A stretch of DNA of 64,000 nucleotides from Cloacimonetes bacterium UBA3541. GTDB taxonomy: Bacteria; Cloacimonadota; Cloacimonadia; Cloacimonadales; Cloacimonadaceae. Positions 9,420 to 18,123 of this stretch are shown here, piece by piece; position 1 is the stretch's first letter, and each line of letters starts with the position of its first letter. The notes beneath the pieces are model-generated. The model saw only the letters and a list, made by a program, of their open reading frames with translations. It did not search any database and had not been told where the DNA came from. Both the position numbers and the translations under genes were made by a program. Where the stretch lies: positions 1 to 64,000 of the forward strand of contig DFOM01000017.1 of NCBI GenBank assembly GCA_002376725.1, read 5' to 3'.

Positions 9420-10307
9420 CCTCTTTGATTCCAGAGGTTTACCAAATATAAATTTAATTAGATAAGCTGGCATATAACTGCTTTTTGCCTGTCTGAGCCC
9501 CCTTAAACCCATATCCTGTTCCCTATTCAGCCAGATATAGCGATTCTGTAAATATTTCGCAGTTTCCCAATTTATCATTTGCGCACTACCTTTCATCTCA
9601 GGATCAAATTTCTCAAAGTGTTCCGTTACCATATCAATGGTCTGTTCACTGAATATGGAAAAAGCTGATATACGATTTTTATAGCAGATAATAATCCCTT
9701 CCACAGGTATTTGATCCCACAACTCCATCGTATTTTTTATCGCTTGAAATTCTGCATTTAAATAAATACCTTCCATATTGCGTTCTCTTCGCCACTTTTC
9801 TGTGAACCGAAGAATAACCTCTTTTTTATCAGAAGTTATGGGCATAACTTGATATTCAGGATAAGTACGCATAAACTGGGAAACCAAATTTTTCTTTTTG
9901 GCTAATTTTTTTCCACTCAGCTTTACTAGATTTTCTATTGAATACACATAATCCGCCCAATCTCTATCCTCTCTAAGCTGAAAATATTTCGTTATATCTG
10001 ATGTTTTTATCTTCCAATCCTCAGGAATAAGAACCAATTGTGTGTGCGGATGTTCTTGACGATATATATCCACCAATTCCCTTAATTCTTTTGCAGATAA
10101 ACCAGGTCCAACTGGATACATAACATAATCATATTTCGGATTAATTATGACAAGGTGTTCTTTCCAGATAGTGAAGCTATTTCCATAAATCTTTCCCCAG
10201 GTCATAAGATTACAGATAGCATAGTCACAGGACTGACGAGGATACGCTTTTAAATACTGTTGTAACAGGGGAATATGCTCAGGCGTTAAGGGAGTTAAAT
10301 CCAGCAT
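9402..10307 (-). CDS. DUF2156 (LPG-synthase C-terminal-like) acyltransferase-fold protein
   Basis: This 301-aa soluble protein has the opening LTPEHIPLLQQYLKAYPRQ and the internal pattern typical of DUF2156. That family is related to the C-terminal catalytic domain of phosphatidylglycerol lysyltransferases and made of two GNAT-like folds. The membrane flippase part found in MprF is absent, so lipid aminoacylation cannot be assumed. It follows the GNAT gene by 14 bp on the same strand, probably in one transcript. Its end overlaps znuB. Substrate unknown. Confidence 0.75.
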   Translation of the reverse strand: MLDLTPLTPEHIPLLQQYLKAYPRQSCDYAICNLMTWGKIYGNSFTIWKEHLVIINPKYDYVMYPVGPGLSAKELRELVDIYRQEHPHTQLVLIPEDWKIKTSDITKYFQLREDRDWADYVYSIENLVKLSGKKLAKKKNLVSQFMRTYPEYQVMPITSDKKEVILRFTEKWRRERNMEGIYLNAEFQAIKNTMELWDQIPVEGIIICYKNRISAFSIFSEQTIDMVTEHFEKFDPEMKGSAQMINWETAKYLQNRYIWLNREQDMGLRGLRQAKSSYMPAYLIKFIFGKPLESKRLSTLN

Positions 10308-10321
10308 AGAGAATAAATTTA

Positions 10322-10897
10322 TTACTGCAAAGGCAAAAGAAAGGGAGTATACTCTAGCATTTCCCTGAATCCGAGTTTACGATAAAAATCTTCTGAACCT
10401 GGTTCAGAAATCAATGCTATCCATTTAATATCATGTTCCAAAAGAAATTGAACTATACGATGAACTATCGCTTCTCCAATACCTTGCCTCCTATAATCCT
10501 TATCTACAACTACATCTTGAATATAAGCATCACTAACTCCATCCGATATAGATCTTCCCATCCCTACAATTTTCTCCTCAAAGCGAGCTATCACGAAACA
10601 ATAGGTCTCTGATATTATTCTCCTTACTCTTTCAAATGCCTTTTCATCAAGGACTTCATCCCACCAACCTGCCTGTTTATATAAAGCTAATATCTGTTCC
10701 AAATCTGCTTCTTTTACTACTTCCACTTCTATGGAAGTCATCAAAGGATGTGGATTTTCAGGATTATTTGCTTCCTGTTTTAAATAGTCAAAATAAGAAG
10801 AAGACCACCATCTGAGGACAGGATAATCCTGATATTTTTTCTTATTTTCTTTTTTCTCCTGTTTTTCTGGTGTGTTATTATGGTTTTCATTTTTCAT
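10322..10897 (-). CDS. GNAT-family N-acetyltransferase
   Basis: This 191-aa protein has a charged, low-complexity N-terminal extension (about 1-50, many Lys, Glu and Asn) before a GNAT domain. The acetyl-CoA binding motif A is visible as VVVDKDYRRQGIGEAI (Q/RxxGxG/A), followed by the motif-B region FYRKLGF. Such enzymes move an acetyl group to an amine; the substrate is not deducible. It is the first gene of a two-gene minus-strand unit with the DUF2156 gene. Confidence 0.85.
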   Translation of the reverse strand: MKNENHNNTPEKQEKKENKKKYQDYPVLRWWSSSYFDYLKQEANNPENPHPLMTSIEVEVVKEADLEQILALYKQAGWWDEVLDEKAFERVRRIISETYCFVIARFEEKIVGMGRSISDGVSDAYIQDVVVDKDYRRQGIGEAIVHRIVQFLLEHDIKWIALISEPGSEDFYRKLGFREMLEYTPFLLPLQ

Positions 10898-11239
10898 AAT
10901 TTAAAGTTAAAATCCCCTTATTATTGTATTTCAGAAACAGTTAGAGTTTCATAATTGTTATTGATTTCATTGTATTATCTCATAATTATAATCAAAGATT
11001 TGTTAATAGTTTCCCTTTAGATTGTCAATCTTTTTTTTCTACAAATAATCTTATTTAGCAGGTACATCATATTTATAACTTCATATTTATTTGTAATTAT
11101 ATCAGTTAATTAAGCATCTGGAAAAACATCGTAAAGTTTTTTTTGATTCTAGTATACTAACTGCTACGATTTAAACCAAAATACTTCTTGACATTTAAGT
11201 TTTGACTACTACAGAAGATTTCTGAATGAAGAGAGTATA
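10898..11239. other. AT-rich divergent intergenic region
   Basis: No gene is visible in these 342 bases between the divergent GNAT and glycosyltransferase genes. A 13-bp palindrome (AGATTG-T-CAATCT) lies at 11019-11031 and runs into a T tract. A TTGACA is at 11188-11193 on the plus strand, a possible -35 for the glycosyltransferase gene, but no clear -10 stands out. Confidence 0.5.
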
Positions 11240-12373
11240 ATGAAAATATGTATCTTATCCAATGACCATCAAACTTGTGATGTAAGATTATATTACAAGA
11301 TAGGAAAAAGTTTAGCAAAAATTGGTGAAGTGCATTTGATATGTGCAAGTGGGGTATGCAATTCTCTGATCAATCCCTATCAAGATGTGGCTGAAGCAGA
11401 TTCTAAATGGGGAACTCTTTTACAATTATACAAAAAGGCAAAAAAAATACATCCAGATATTGTGATATGCGTTGAACCTTTAACTCTGCTAGTAGGATTG
11501 GCATTAAAGAAGAAAATTAAATGTAAAGTGATTTTTGACATACATGAATTTTATGCTGATTATTTTGCAGAAAAATTTCCTTACCCCTTTAAATGGCTAA
11601 TGAAAACTATTTATCTTAGTTTAGAACGCAGACTGCAACGCAAAGTTGATGGCACAATTGCGGTTAATGAACAGATTTTACACCAGCTTGGAGTAGAACC
11701 TAAAAAAGGTAAAGTAGCTATTATTCCTAATTATCCAGTTAAAAATGTATGGGATTACACCTGTGAGATTCCGATGGAATTGAGCACTATCTGTGCGATG
11801 AATTTTGATCTTATATATATTGGTGGTTTGTCTGCTGATCGTGGTATCTTTAAGATACTAAAGAGTATAAATATTCTCAGAGATGAATTTCCACAGTTAA
11901 AAGCTCTAATTGTAGGGAACTTTCGTTCTGCAGCAATAGAAAATAAGTTCAATACTATGCTAACTGATTATAATCTAACGGCTTTTATCTATTACCAGAA
12001 CTGGATTCCTCCAGAAAAAATTGGATTGCTGCTAAAACGCAGTAAAATAGGGCTCTGGGTATTTAATCCGCAAAATAAGAGTCTGTACCTGTCTATTCCT
12101 TTGAAGGTAATGGAATATTTTGCTGCTGGATTACCTGTTGTTTCAACAAAAACTCCTTTAATGTATAATTTAATAGAAAAGAATCAATTGGGTTATTGCT
12201 GTGAATATCACTCTGCTTCAATAGCAGACGCTATTTCTCGTATCTTAAGATTAGATGAGGAAAAATATCAAACGATGAGTAAACACTGTATTGCTTTAAT
12301 TGAAAATAAATATAATTGGGAATCGTTAGAACCGGAATTACTGGATTTGATTCAACATCTTGCGGTTAAATAA
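11240..12373 (+). CDS. Glycosyltransferase, family 4-like
   Basis: This 377-aa protein has the GT-B layout. The N-terminal domain opens with KICILSNDHQTCDVRLYYK, and the C-terminal nucleotide-sugar domain holds GGLSADRGIFKI and the E-x7-E-like region VMEYFAAGLPVVSTK. It probably transfers a sugar from a nucleotide donor to a surface glycan or glycolipid. No transmembrane segment is evident. The SD is weak (GAGAG). It is followed after 1 bp by a second glycosyltransferase, forming a two-gene unit. Confidence 0.87.
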   Translation: MKICILSNDHQTCDVRLYYKIGKSLAKIGEVHLICASGVCNSLINPYQDVAEADSKWGTLLQLYKKAKKIHPDIVICVEPLTLLVGLALKKKIKCKVIFDIHEFYADYFAEKFPYPFKWLMKTIYLSLERRLQRKVDGTIAVNEQILHQLGVEPKKGKVAIIPNYPVKNVWDYTCEIPMELSTICAMNFDLIYIGGLSADRGIFKILKSINILRDEFPQLKALIVGNFRSAAIENKFNTMLTDYNLTAFIYYQNWIPPEKIGLLLKRSKIGLWVFNPQNKSLYLSIPLKVMEYFAAGLPVVSTKTPLMYNLIEKNQLGYCCEYHSASIADAISRILRLDEEKYQTMSKHCIALIENKYNWESLEPELLDLIQHLAVK

Positions 12374-12374
12374 G

Positions 12375-13634
12375 ATGCATATACTTTATATAAGCTACTT
12401 TTATCCTCCTTTGGGTGGTCCAGCTTCTTTACGAAATGTTAAGATGGTCAAATACCTCGCTCAAGAAGGAATTACTTGCGATGTTATAACAGTTAGTGAT
12501 ATTGAGTATATTCAGCGTGATTTTTCTTTACTAGCAGAATGCAGAGAGAAAAGAATTATTCGTACTGACTCTCTTGATCCTATGGCTTTACTTCGTAGGA
12601 GTGGTATCAGCAAAGGCAATACTGCCACCGGCTTTTATTTGAACACTCCGGAGAATATAAAACTCTGGATTAGAAGGCTTTATCCTTTAGATGAAAAGAT
12701 CGGTTGGGTACCTTTTATACTTAAAGCTGGAAAAGAAGCTATTTCTACTACTCACTATGATTTGATTTATATCTCTCTGGGACCCTTCTCCTCTGGAGTT
12801 GGGGCTTATAAACTTTCAAAAAAAAGTGGAATCCCACTTGTCTTAGATATGCGAGATTATTGGAATCTTCTCTCAGACTATAACTTAGAAGCGACCATCC
12901 TTCACCGTAAATATTCTTGGTACTGGGAAAAAACCCTTTATGATTATGCCAGCTTGATTGTTACCGCTTCAAAGGGTATAGAACGAGATATTGTCCAGAC
13001 TTTTGGTGCTTATCTTAAAGATAAAACAATGACTATTTACAGCGGATGGGATGAAATGGACTTTAATGATTTGCCCGAGGTCTCAAAACCCGAATCCTAT
13101 ACTATTTCCTATTTCGGCAATATCAATGCTCGTAGGACTTTGAAATATTTTTATCAGGCACTCAATCGTTTATGGCAAGAAAGATATATCCCGCAAAACA
13201 TTAAGGTGCAATTGTTTGGCAATTATTTCAAAGAGATAAGAGATGAAATTAGTAAAAGCGGAATTTCTAATATGATAGAAATAATACCTCCGCTGGAACA
13301 TAAAGAAGCCATAGCTAATATGATGGCAACAGATGCTTTATTGCTTCTGGTTAACAGCAGTAGTCCCTACGGAAGATTAACCTCTAAGGTCTGCGAATAC
13401 TTAAGAACTCAGAAACCCATCCTGGCTATAGTTCCTGCTTGGGGTGAAGCAGCAGAACTTCTTCGCAAATATGGACATAACTATATCTGTGCTATGGAGT
13501 CAACTGAAACTATATATCACTGTTTAAAAAGGCTTTTTTCTGAAAAAGAGCATAACTATCAAATTCCCTGGGAAATGGAAAAAAGCAAACAAGTTCATAC
13601 ATTAGCAGAGAGACTAAAAGAGGAGTTTGGCTAA
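12375..13634 (+). CDS. Glycosyltransferase, family 4-like
   Basis: I use the ATG at 12375, right after the stop of the upstream gene. An in-frame TTG at 12360 would add five residues inside that gene, and the family start MHILYISYFYPPLGGPAS fits the ATG. The 419-aa product has a GT-B fold: a Gly-rich N-terminal loop (PPLGGPAS) and a C-terminal donor domain with ISYFGNINARR and SKVCEYLRTQKPILAI, which carries the conserved Glu. It probably works with the preceding enzyme on the same glycan. Donor and acceptor cannot be read from sequence. Confidence 0.87.
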   Translation: MHILYISYFYPPLGGPASLRNVKMVKYLAQEGITCDVITVSDIEYIQRDFSLLAECREKRIIRTDSLDPMALLRRSGISKGNTATGFYLNTPENIKLWIRRLYPLDEKIGWVPFILKAGKEAISTTHYDLIYISLGPFSSGVGAYKLSKKSGIPLVLDMRDYWNLLSDYNLEATILHRKYSWYWEKTLYDYASLIVTASKGIERDIVQTFGAYLKDKTMTIYSGWDEMDFNDLPEVSKPESYTISYFGNINARRTLKYFYQALNRLWQERYIPQNIKVQLFGNYFKEIRDEISKSGISNMIEIIPPLEHKEAIANMMATDALLLLVNSSSPYGRLTSKVCEYLRTQKPILAIVPAWGEAAELLRKYGHNYICAMESTETIYHCLKRLFSEKEHNYQIPWEMEKSKQVHTLAERLKEEFG

Positions 13635-13786
13635 CTATCTAAATTTTAATGGTATTTCACAGAAATCGCAAAGTTTAAACTACTTTATCTGTTAAATTCA
13701 GGATTTATGTTTAGCTTGGATCAATAAAGAATACAAATAATTGGCTTGTAATTTGCATTATCTAAAGATTAAAAAGGGTGATAAAA

Positions 13787-16087
13787 ATGCAGAAGAGATA
13801 TTTTTTAATAATATTATTAATTTGCACCGGTTTGATTTTACAAATTCAGGCAATACCTTCCTGTTATTATACCTACGATCAGATATCTCAACTGCTCACT
13901 ACCTATGAAAATCAATACCCGGATATAGCTAAAAAAGTCCTGATTGGATATTCTCAACAAGACCATATTCCAATTTACGCTATGCGTATCACCGATAATG
14001 TTAATCAAGATGAAGAAGAGCCAGCCTTGCTTTTTGTAGGACAGGTTCACGCTGAAGAAGTTCTGGGAGTTCAGATTACGATGAGTAACATTGCGGAGAT
14101 TTTACACAATAGAAATCAGCTTCCCTATATGCAATGGATAAATCAGCTGGACTTATGGTTCGTTCCCACTCTCAATCCTGAGGGACATAATGTTGTGACC
14201 TCCAATCTGGATATTTCCTACCGTAAGAATAAGCGAGACAATAATATGAATGGGATCTTTGATTTCAGCCCTCTAGTTGGCTATGATATAGATGGGGTTG
14301 ATATCAATCGGAATTTCAGCTTTAATTGGGTGCATGGTGACACTTTACTTCAACCCGGAGGTCTGGAAGTCTATGATTATTATAGGGGTCCCGCACCAAT
14401 GAGTGAAAGTGAAAACCAAGCTATCAAACAATTAGCAGAGCAATATAAGTTCATTTATTCTATCTGCTGGCATTCTTCCCGGACAGGCAATTTAAGTGAA
14501 AAATGTTATTATTCATATAATTGGAAGAATGTTAGACCTTCACCTGATGTAGCTTTTTCAGCTTCTATAAGCAGTGGTATAGCTTCACAAATAACTAAGG
14601 AAACAGGAACGGGAACCTATAGTGCTTTCCCCAATCTGAGTCGTCAGGGCGCATTTCATGATTGGATGTATCAGCAATATGGAACTTTTCAATCTCTGAT
14701 AGAATGTGGAACCAGTAATATTCAACCTGATTCAACCTTAATGGTCAATACCGTTCAAAGATGTAGTAATGGTGTTCGCTGGTTAATCAATAGAGCCTTA
14801 CCATCCTCATCAGCTGTATCAAGCAGTTCTATGTTAACAGGAAAAATAAGAGATGCTGTCAGCAATGAACCTCTAGAAGCTGAAATTATCATACAGCAAC
14901 ACCATGCACCATGGTTTAGACCTCGCACATCCAATCCTATCACGGGAAGATTTTACCGTCCTTTAGCTACAGGAACATATACTGTTCAGATTAGAAAAAA
15001 AGGGTACTGGGATACCATTATTCCTAATCAAGTAGTACAGAATAATTCCTGGACTCAAATAGAGGTTCTTTTACAACCTAAAGCATCTGCTACTTTAATC
15101 GGAAAAATTAATTGTGCTGGAGACAATGTAAGCGCTCGCATTATTATCGGTGATGTATTTCCTGATACCCTATTTGTTAATGGTAATTTTATCTATCACG
15201 GATATGAAGGTGAATATCCAGTAAAAGTCTATGCTGAAGGACATTTCCCCTGGGAAGGTTCAATTACTTTAAGTCCAGGAGAAAATGAATTGACTTTGGA
15301 ACTCAGTGCAGCAGAAGTACTTTTCAGTGAAGATTGGGAATCTGGAACTGATAGATGGGAAATAAATGGTCCCTGGGTGCGTGAAAACACTCTGTCGGTT
15401 TCAGGCTATGCCATAACAGATAGCTGGGGTGGAAATGGATTCTATGCTATGAATTGTGATGTCTGGATTAAAACGGCTCAACCTATCTATATCCCAACAG
15501 ATGCTTCCACTATGCTACTTTTTGACTCTCATCTATATACGGAATATCAATATGACACGGCAAAAGTAGAAATCTCAACGGATAATCTGAACTGGGAATG
15601 CATCTCGGAAAAATCAGGTCAACTGGATTATTTCCAAAAGGAAATGGTTTCTCTAGATAGCTTTCAAGGACAAAACATCTATCTCAGATTCCGTTTAACC
15701 GATAACTCAAATGATATGGATTTAACTGACCCTGGCTGGACTATTGATAATATACAGATTATTAATGGAAATGCCACATCTGCTAATGATCCAACTTTAC
15801 CTGCTCTGCCCCGGATGGTTTTATATCCTAATTTCCCTAATCCTTTTAATCCCGAGACCACTATTCGCTATAGTTTAGCAGAGCCCTCGGATATCATATT
15901 AGCTATTTACAATTTAAGGGGACAATTGATTTGTCAGCTGGAAAAATCTTCCAAAAATGCTGGAGATTATCAGGTAATCTGGAATGGAAAAGATAATAAT
16001 GGTAAAGATGTTGGCAGTGGAATCTACTTATGTATTCTATCTGACAAAAAAGCTAAGCTGTTACAAAAGATGGTGCTTTGTAAATAA
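13787..16087 (+). CDS. Secreted M14 zinc carboxypeptidase with FlgD-like C-terminal domain
   Basis: I start at ATG 13787, 8 bp after AGGG, rather than the GTG at 13778. The 766-aa product has a signal peptide (about 1-22), then a peptidase M14 domain (about 25-340). Zinc ligands are H88 and E91 (HAEE) and H229 (CWHSS); the catalytic Glu is E306 (SLIECG). A carboxypeptidase-regulatory-like Ig domain (about 352-425) follows, then further beta-rich segments with an EDWESGTDRWE module (about 510-650). The end (about 680-766) is a FlgD-like domain opening YPNFPNPFNPETTIRY, as on secreted proteins of this lineage. It probably degrades external peptides, fitting a protein-fermenting lifestyle. Confidence 0.9.
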   Translation: MQKRYFLIILLICTGLILQIQAIPSCYYTYDQISQLLTTYENQYPDIAKKVLIGYSQQDHIPIYAMRITDNVNQDEEEPALLFVGQVHAEEVLGVQITMSNIAEILHNRNQLPYMQWINQLDLWFVPTLNPEGHNVVTSNLDISYRKNKRDNNMNGIFDFSPLVGYDIDGVDINRNFSFNWVHGDTLLQPGGLEVYDYYRGPAPMSESENQAIKQLAEQYKFIYSICWHSSRTGNLSEKCYYSYNWKNVRPSPDVAFSASISSGIASQITKETGTGTYSAFPNLSRQGAFHDWMYQQYGTFQSLIECGTSNIQPDSTLMVNTVQRCSNGVRWLINRALPSSSAVSSSSMLTGKIRDAVSNEPLEAEIIIQQHHAPWFRPRTSNPITGRFYRPLATGTYTVQIRKKGYWDTIIPNQVVQNNSWTQIEVLLQPKASATLIGKINCAGDNVSARIIIGDVFPDTLFVNGNFIYHGYEGEYPVKVYAEGHFPWEGSITLSPGENELTLELSAAEVLFSEDWESGTDRWEINGPWVRENTLSVSGYAITDSWGGNGFYAMNCDVWIKTAQPIYIPTDASTMLLFDSHLYTEYQYDTAKVEISTDNLNWECISEKSGQLDYFQKEMVSLDSFQGQNIYLRFRLTDNSNDMDLTDPGWTIDNIQIINGNATSANDPTLPALPRMVLYPNFPNPFNPETTIRYSLAEPSDIILAIYNLRGQLICQLEKSSKNAGDYQVIWNGKDNNGKDVGSGIYLCILSDKKAKLLQKMVLCK

Positions 16088-16089
16088 AA

Positions 16090-18123
16090 TCAATAAGTGC
16101 GAACTAACCTAAATCCTACAAAGGGATAAGCTTTAGTTGGATCACCCTTGGTTCGGTAAACTACGCTTAAATTAGTTCCTAAACCATTATTTACACTGCC
16201 GCCCCGAATTACTTTTAAAGTTCCTTTTGATGGACCTCTTGGATTAACAAACTCGGTCAGAGAATTGGGGTAATCCTCAGAATACCAATCCCAACACCAT
16301 TCAGCCACATTCCCTGTCATATCATAAATTCCATAGGCATTGGGCTTTTTCTGATAACCCACGGTTCTATATCTTCTTCCGCTGTTTTCTCTATACCAGG
16401 CTACTTCATCTGCATCCTCCGAGCCACTATAGGTATATAAATACCCATCTTTAGCTGCCATTTCCCATTCTGCTTCGGTAGGTAAACGATAACCATTTGC
16501 ATTGAAATTACAGGTGACTGAACTGGCAGTATTTCCCAGAATGGTATAAGTAGGATTCAGACCTTCTGCCTCACTACGAGCATTGCAATAACGAACAATA
16601 TTCATCCAGCTAACATTATCCACTGGTAAATTATCGCCCACAAAACTCACATTAGCTGGTTTCATATATTGATTCCACTCTTTTTGAGTGACCTCGTATT
16701 TTCCCATATAAAAACCGTTTTGCACTACATTGTGTTTGGGATTTTCCTTTAAACGAGTAAAACCAAATGTTCCATCAGGGACACGAACAAAAAGGGTTTT
16801 ATTAGGAGAAGTATCTATTTTAACCGAACCAGAAGAACCTGAATAAGAAGATTGATTTTGAGCCGAAAAAGCTTTACGAGGGTCCACACGAATATTTGCA
16901 GTATTAGAATTTCGGGTTTTCAGAGTATCTCTATGGTTAAATATAGCAATTTCTTGATATTCACCCGTAAGGGTATCTTCATCTTCAATAGAAGAAACCC
17001 AGGTACTAGCAGTACCATTATATTTCGTTATCTTAGACCAATTTAAAACAAAGAATATAACGATTGCTGCTACGGCTATACCTATGATAGTAAAAACAAT
17101 CCAGTCCCTACTTTTCTTTGGTTCAGGCACATTTGTAGATGAAATATCTTCTGCTTGCATATTAGCTTTGGAAAGTTCATAGACTGCATCTTTTTCTATG
17201 GAAACTAAGGCATTCAGTCCCTTAAGCAAATCTTCTAGGGAATTATATCTTTGCAAGATATTACGGTGTAAACATTCCGCCAGGACTTTATTCATACCAA
17301 GGGTAATACCAGGAATATAAGTGAATTTATGTTCTTTCAATAGTTCATCATTATAGATTGTTTCCGCTAACTTATTAGCAGAAAGCATTTGAGCAAGCAG
17401 AACACCTATATGGAAGACTTCATCGCGCTCATCTGTATTTTCATATGTTATTCCATCCGTTAGAATGATAATTTTAGCTGCTACTGGATCTAACATAATG
17501 TCATTTAGTGATAAATTTTTTATACTTAATCCCAGCTTATGTATTTCTATAGCAGCAGAAACAAGTTGTTTAGCGATATCCCTCACCAGAGATTCCGTAA
17601 GCAGAGAAGTATTGGAAGTTTTAATCTTGGCAAGAGACATTCCCTCTACTAATTCTGTTACCATATAAACTGGGTCGCTATTATAATTTATTTCTTCAAT
17701 TTCTACAACATTAGGATGTTGCAGCTTTTGGATTCTATCAATCCAATTCTGCATAGTGATAATATTTTCTAAATTAGAATATTTATATTGGAAGAACATT
17801 TTTAATACATATCTTTTACCATCCTTTTCCACCAGATATCTAACTCCATCCGTATCTTTCCCTTGAAGTTGGATAATCTTATAATCAAAGAAGACCTCTC
17901 CAGGTTCCAAAGTTTGGTAAGCTACAAAAGACATATCTTCAACATCCGATTCTCGCTTAACAACCTTTTTCTGTTCTGGAATCTTAGATGCTTTCTGGGA
18001 ATTATCTTCCCAGCCTTCAATTTTTTGCCCACAGTAAATGCAGAATTTAGCTGTAAGTGGAATTTGTTTACCGCAATTACCACAAAAGCGTTTGTTTATC
18101 CCTTCGTTTTGCCCTTCATTCAT
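16090..18123 (-). CDS. Zinc ribbon / pseudokinase / TM / FGE-sulfatase-like fusion
   Basis: The 677-aa protein has four parts. A zinc ribbon (C14, C17, C28, C31) is followed by a Ser/Thr kinase-like domain (about 75-305). One TM helix (341-360) precedes a formylglycine-generating-enzyme-like domain (about 443-677: YRLPTEAEWEMAAK, MTGNVAEWCWDWY, VIRGGSV, VGFRLVR). The kinase part keeps the VAIK-type lysine (VLK, K108), but HRD is replaced by IKN (201-203) and DFG by TDG (222-224), so it is probably a pseudokinase. The FGE-like part should be outside the cytoplasm. Chlamydial Pkn1 has a related kinase-FGE layout. It overlaps the ileS end by 4 bases and ends 2 bp from the convergent carboxypeptidase gene. 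Confidence 0.85.
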   Translation of the reverse strand: MNEGQNEGINKRFCGNCGKQIPLTAKFCIYCGQKIEGWEDNSQKASKIPEQKKVVKRESDVEDMSFVAYQTLEPGEVFFDYKIIQLQGKDTDGVRYLVEKDGKRYVLKMFFQYKYSNLENIITMQNWIDRIQKLQHPNVVEIEEINYNSDPVYMVTELVEGMSLAKIKTSNTSLLTESLVRDIAKQLVSAAIEIHKLGLSIKNLSLNDIMLDPVAAKIIILTDGITYENTDERDEVFHIGVLLAQMLSANKLAETIYNDELLKEHKFTYIPGITLGMNKVLAECLHRNILQRYNSLEDLLKGLNALVSIEKDAVYELSKANMQAEDISSTNVPEPKKSRDWIVFTIIGIAVAAIVIFFVLNWSKITKYNGTASTWVSSIEDEDTLTGEYQEIAIFNHRDTLKTRNSNTANIRVDPRKAFSAQNQSSYSGSSGSVKIDTSPNKTLFVRVPDGTFGFTRLKENPKHNVVQNGFYMGKYEVTQKEWNQYMKPANVSFVGDNLPVDNVSWMNIVRYCNARSEAEGLNPTYTILGNTASSVTCNFNANGYRLPTEAEWEMAAKDGYLYTYSGSEDADEVAWYRENSGRRYRTVGYQKKPNAYGIYDMTGNVAEWCWDWYSEDYPNSLTEFVNPRGPSKGTLKVIRGGSVNNGLGTNLSVVYRTKGDPTKAYPFVGFRLVRTY

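Noticed and set aside
11019..11031. Terminator at AGATTGTCAATCT plus T tract
   Set aside because: The two halves are separated by a single base, too short for a hairpin loop; it remains only a DNA palindrome.
12360..12374. TTG start for the second glycosyltransferase
   Set aside because: The ATG at 12375 directly follows the previous stop and gives the family-typical N-terminus.
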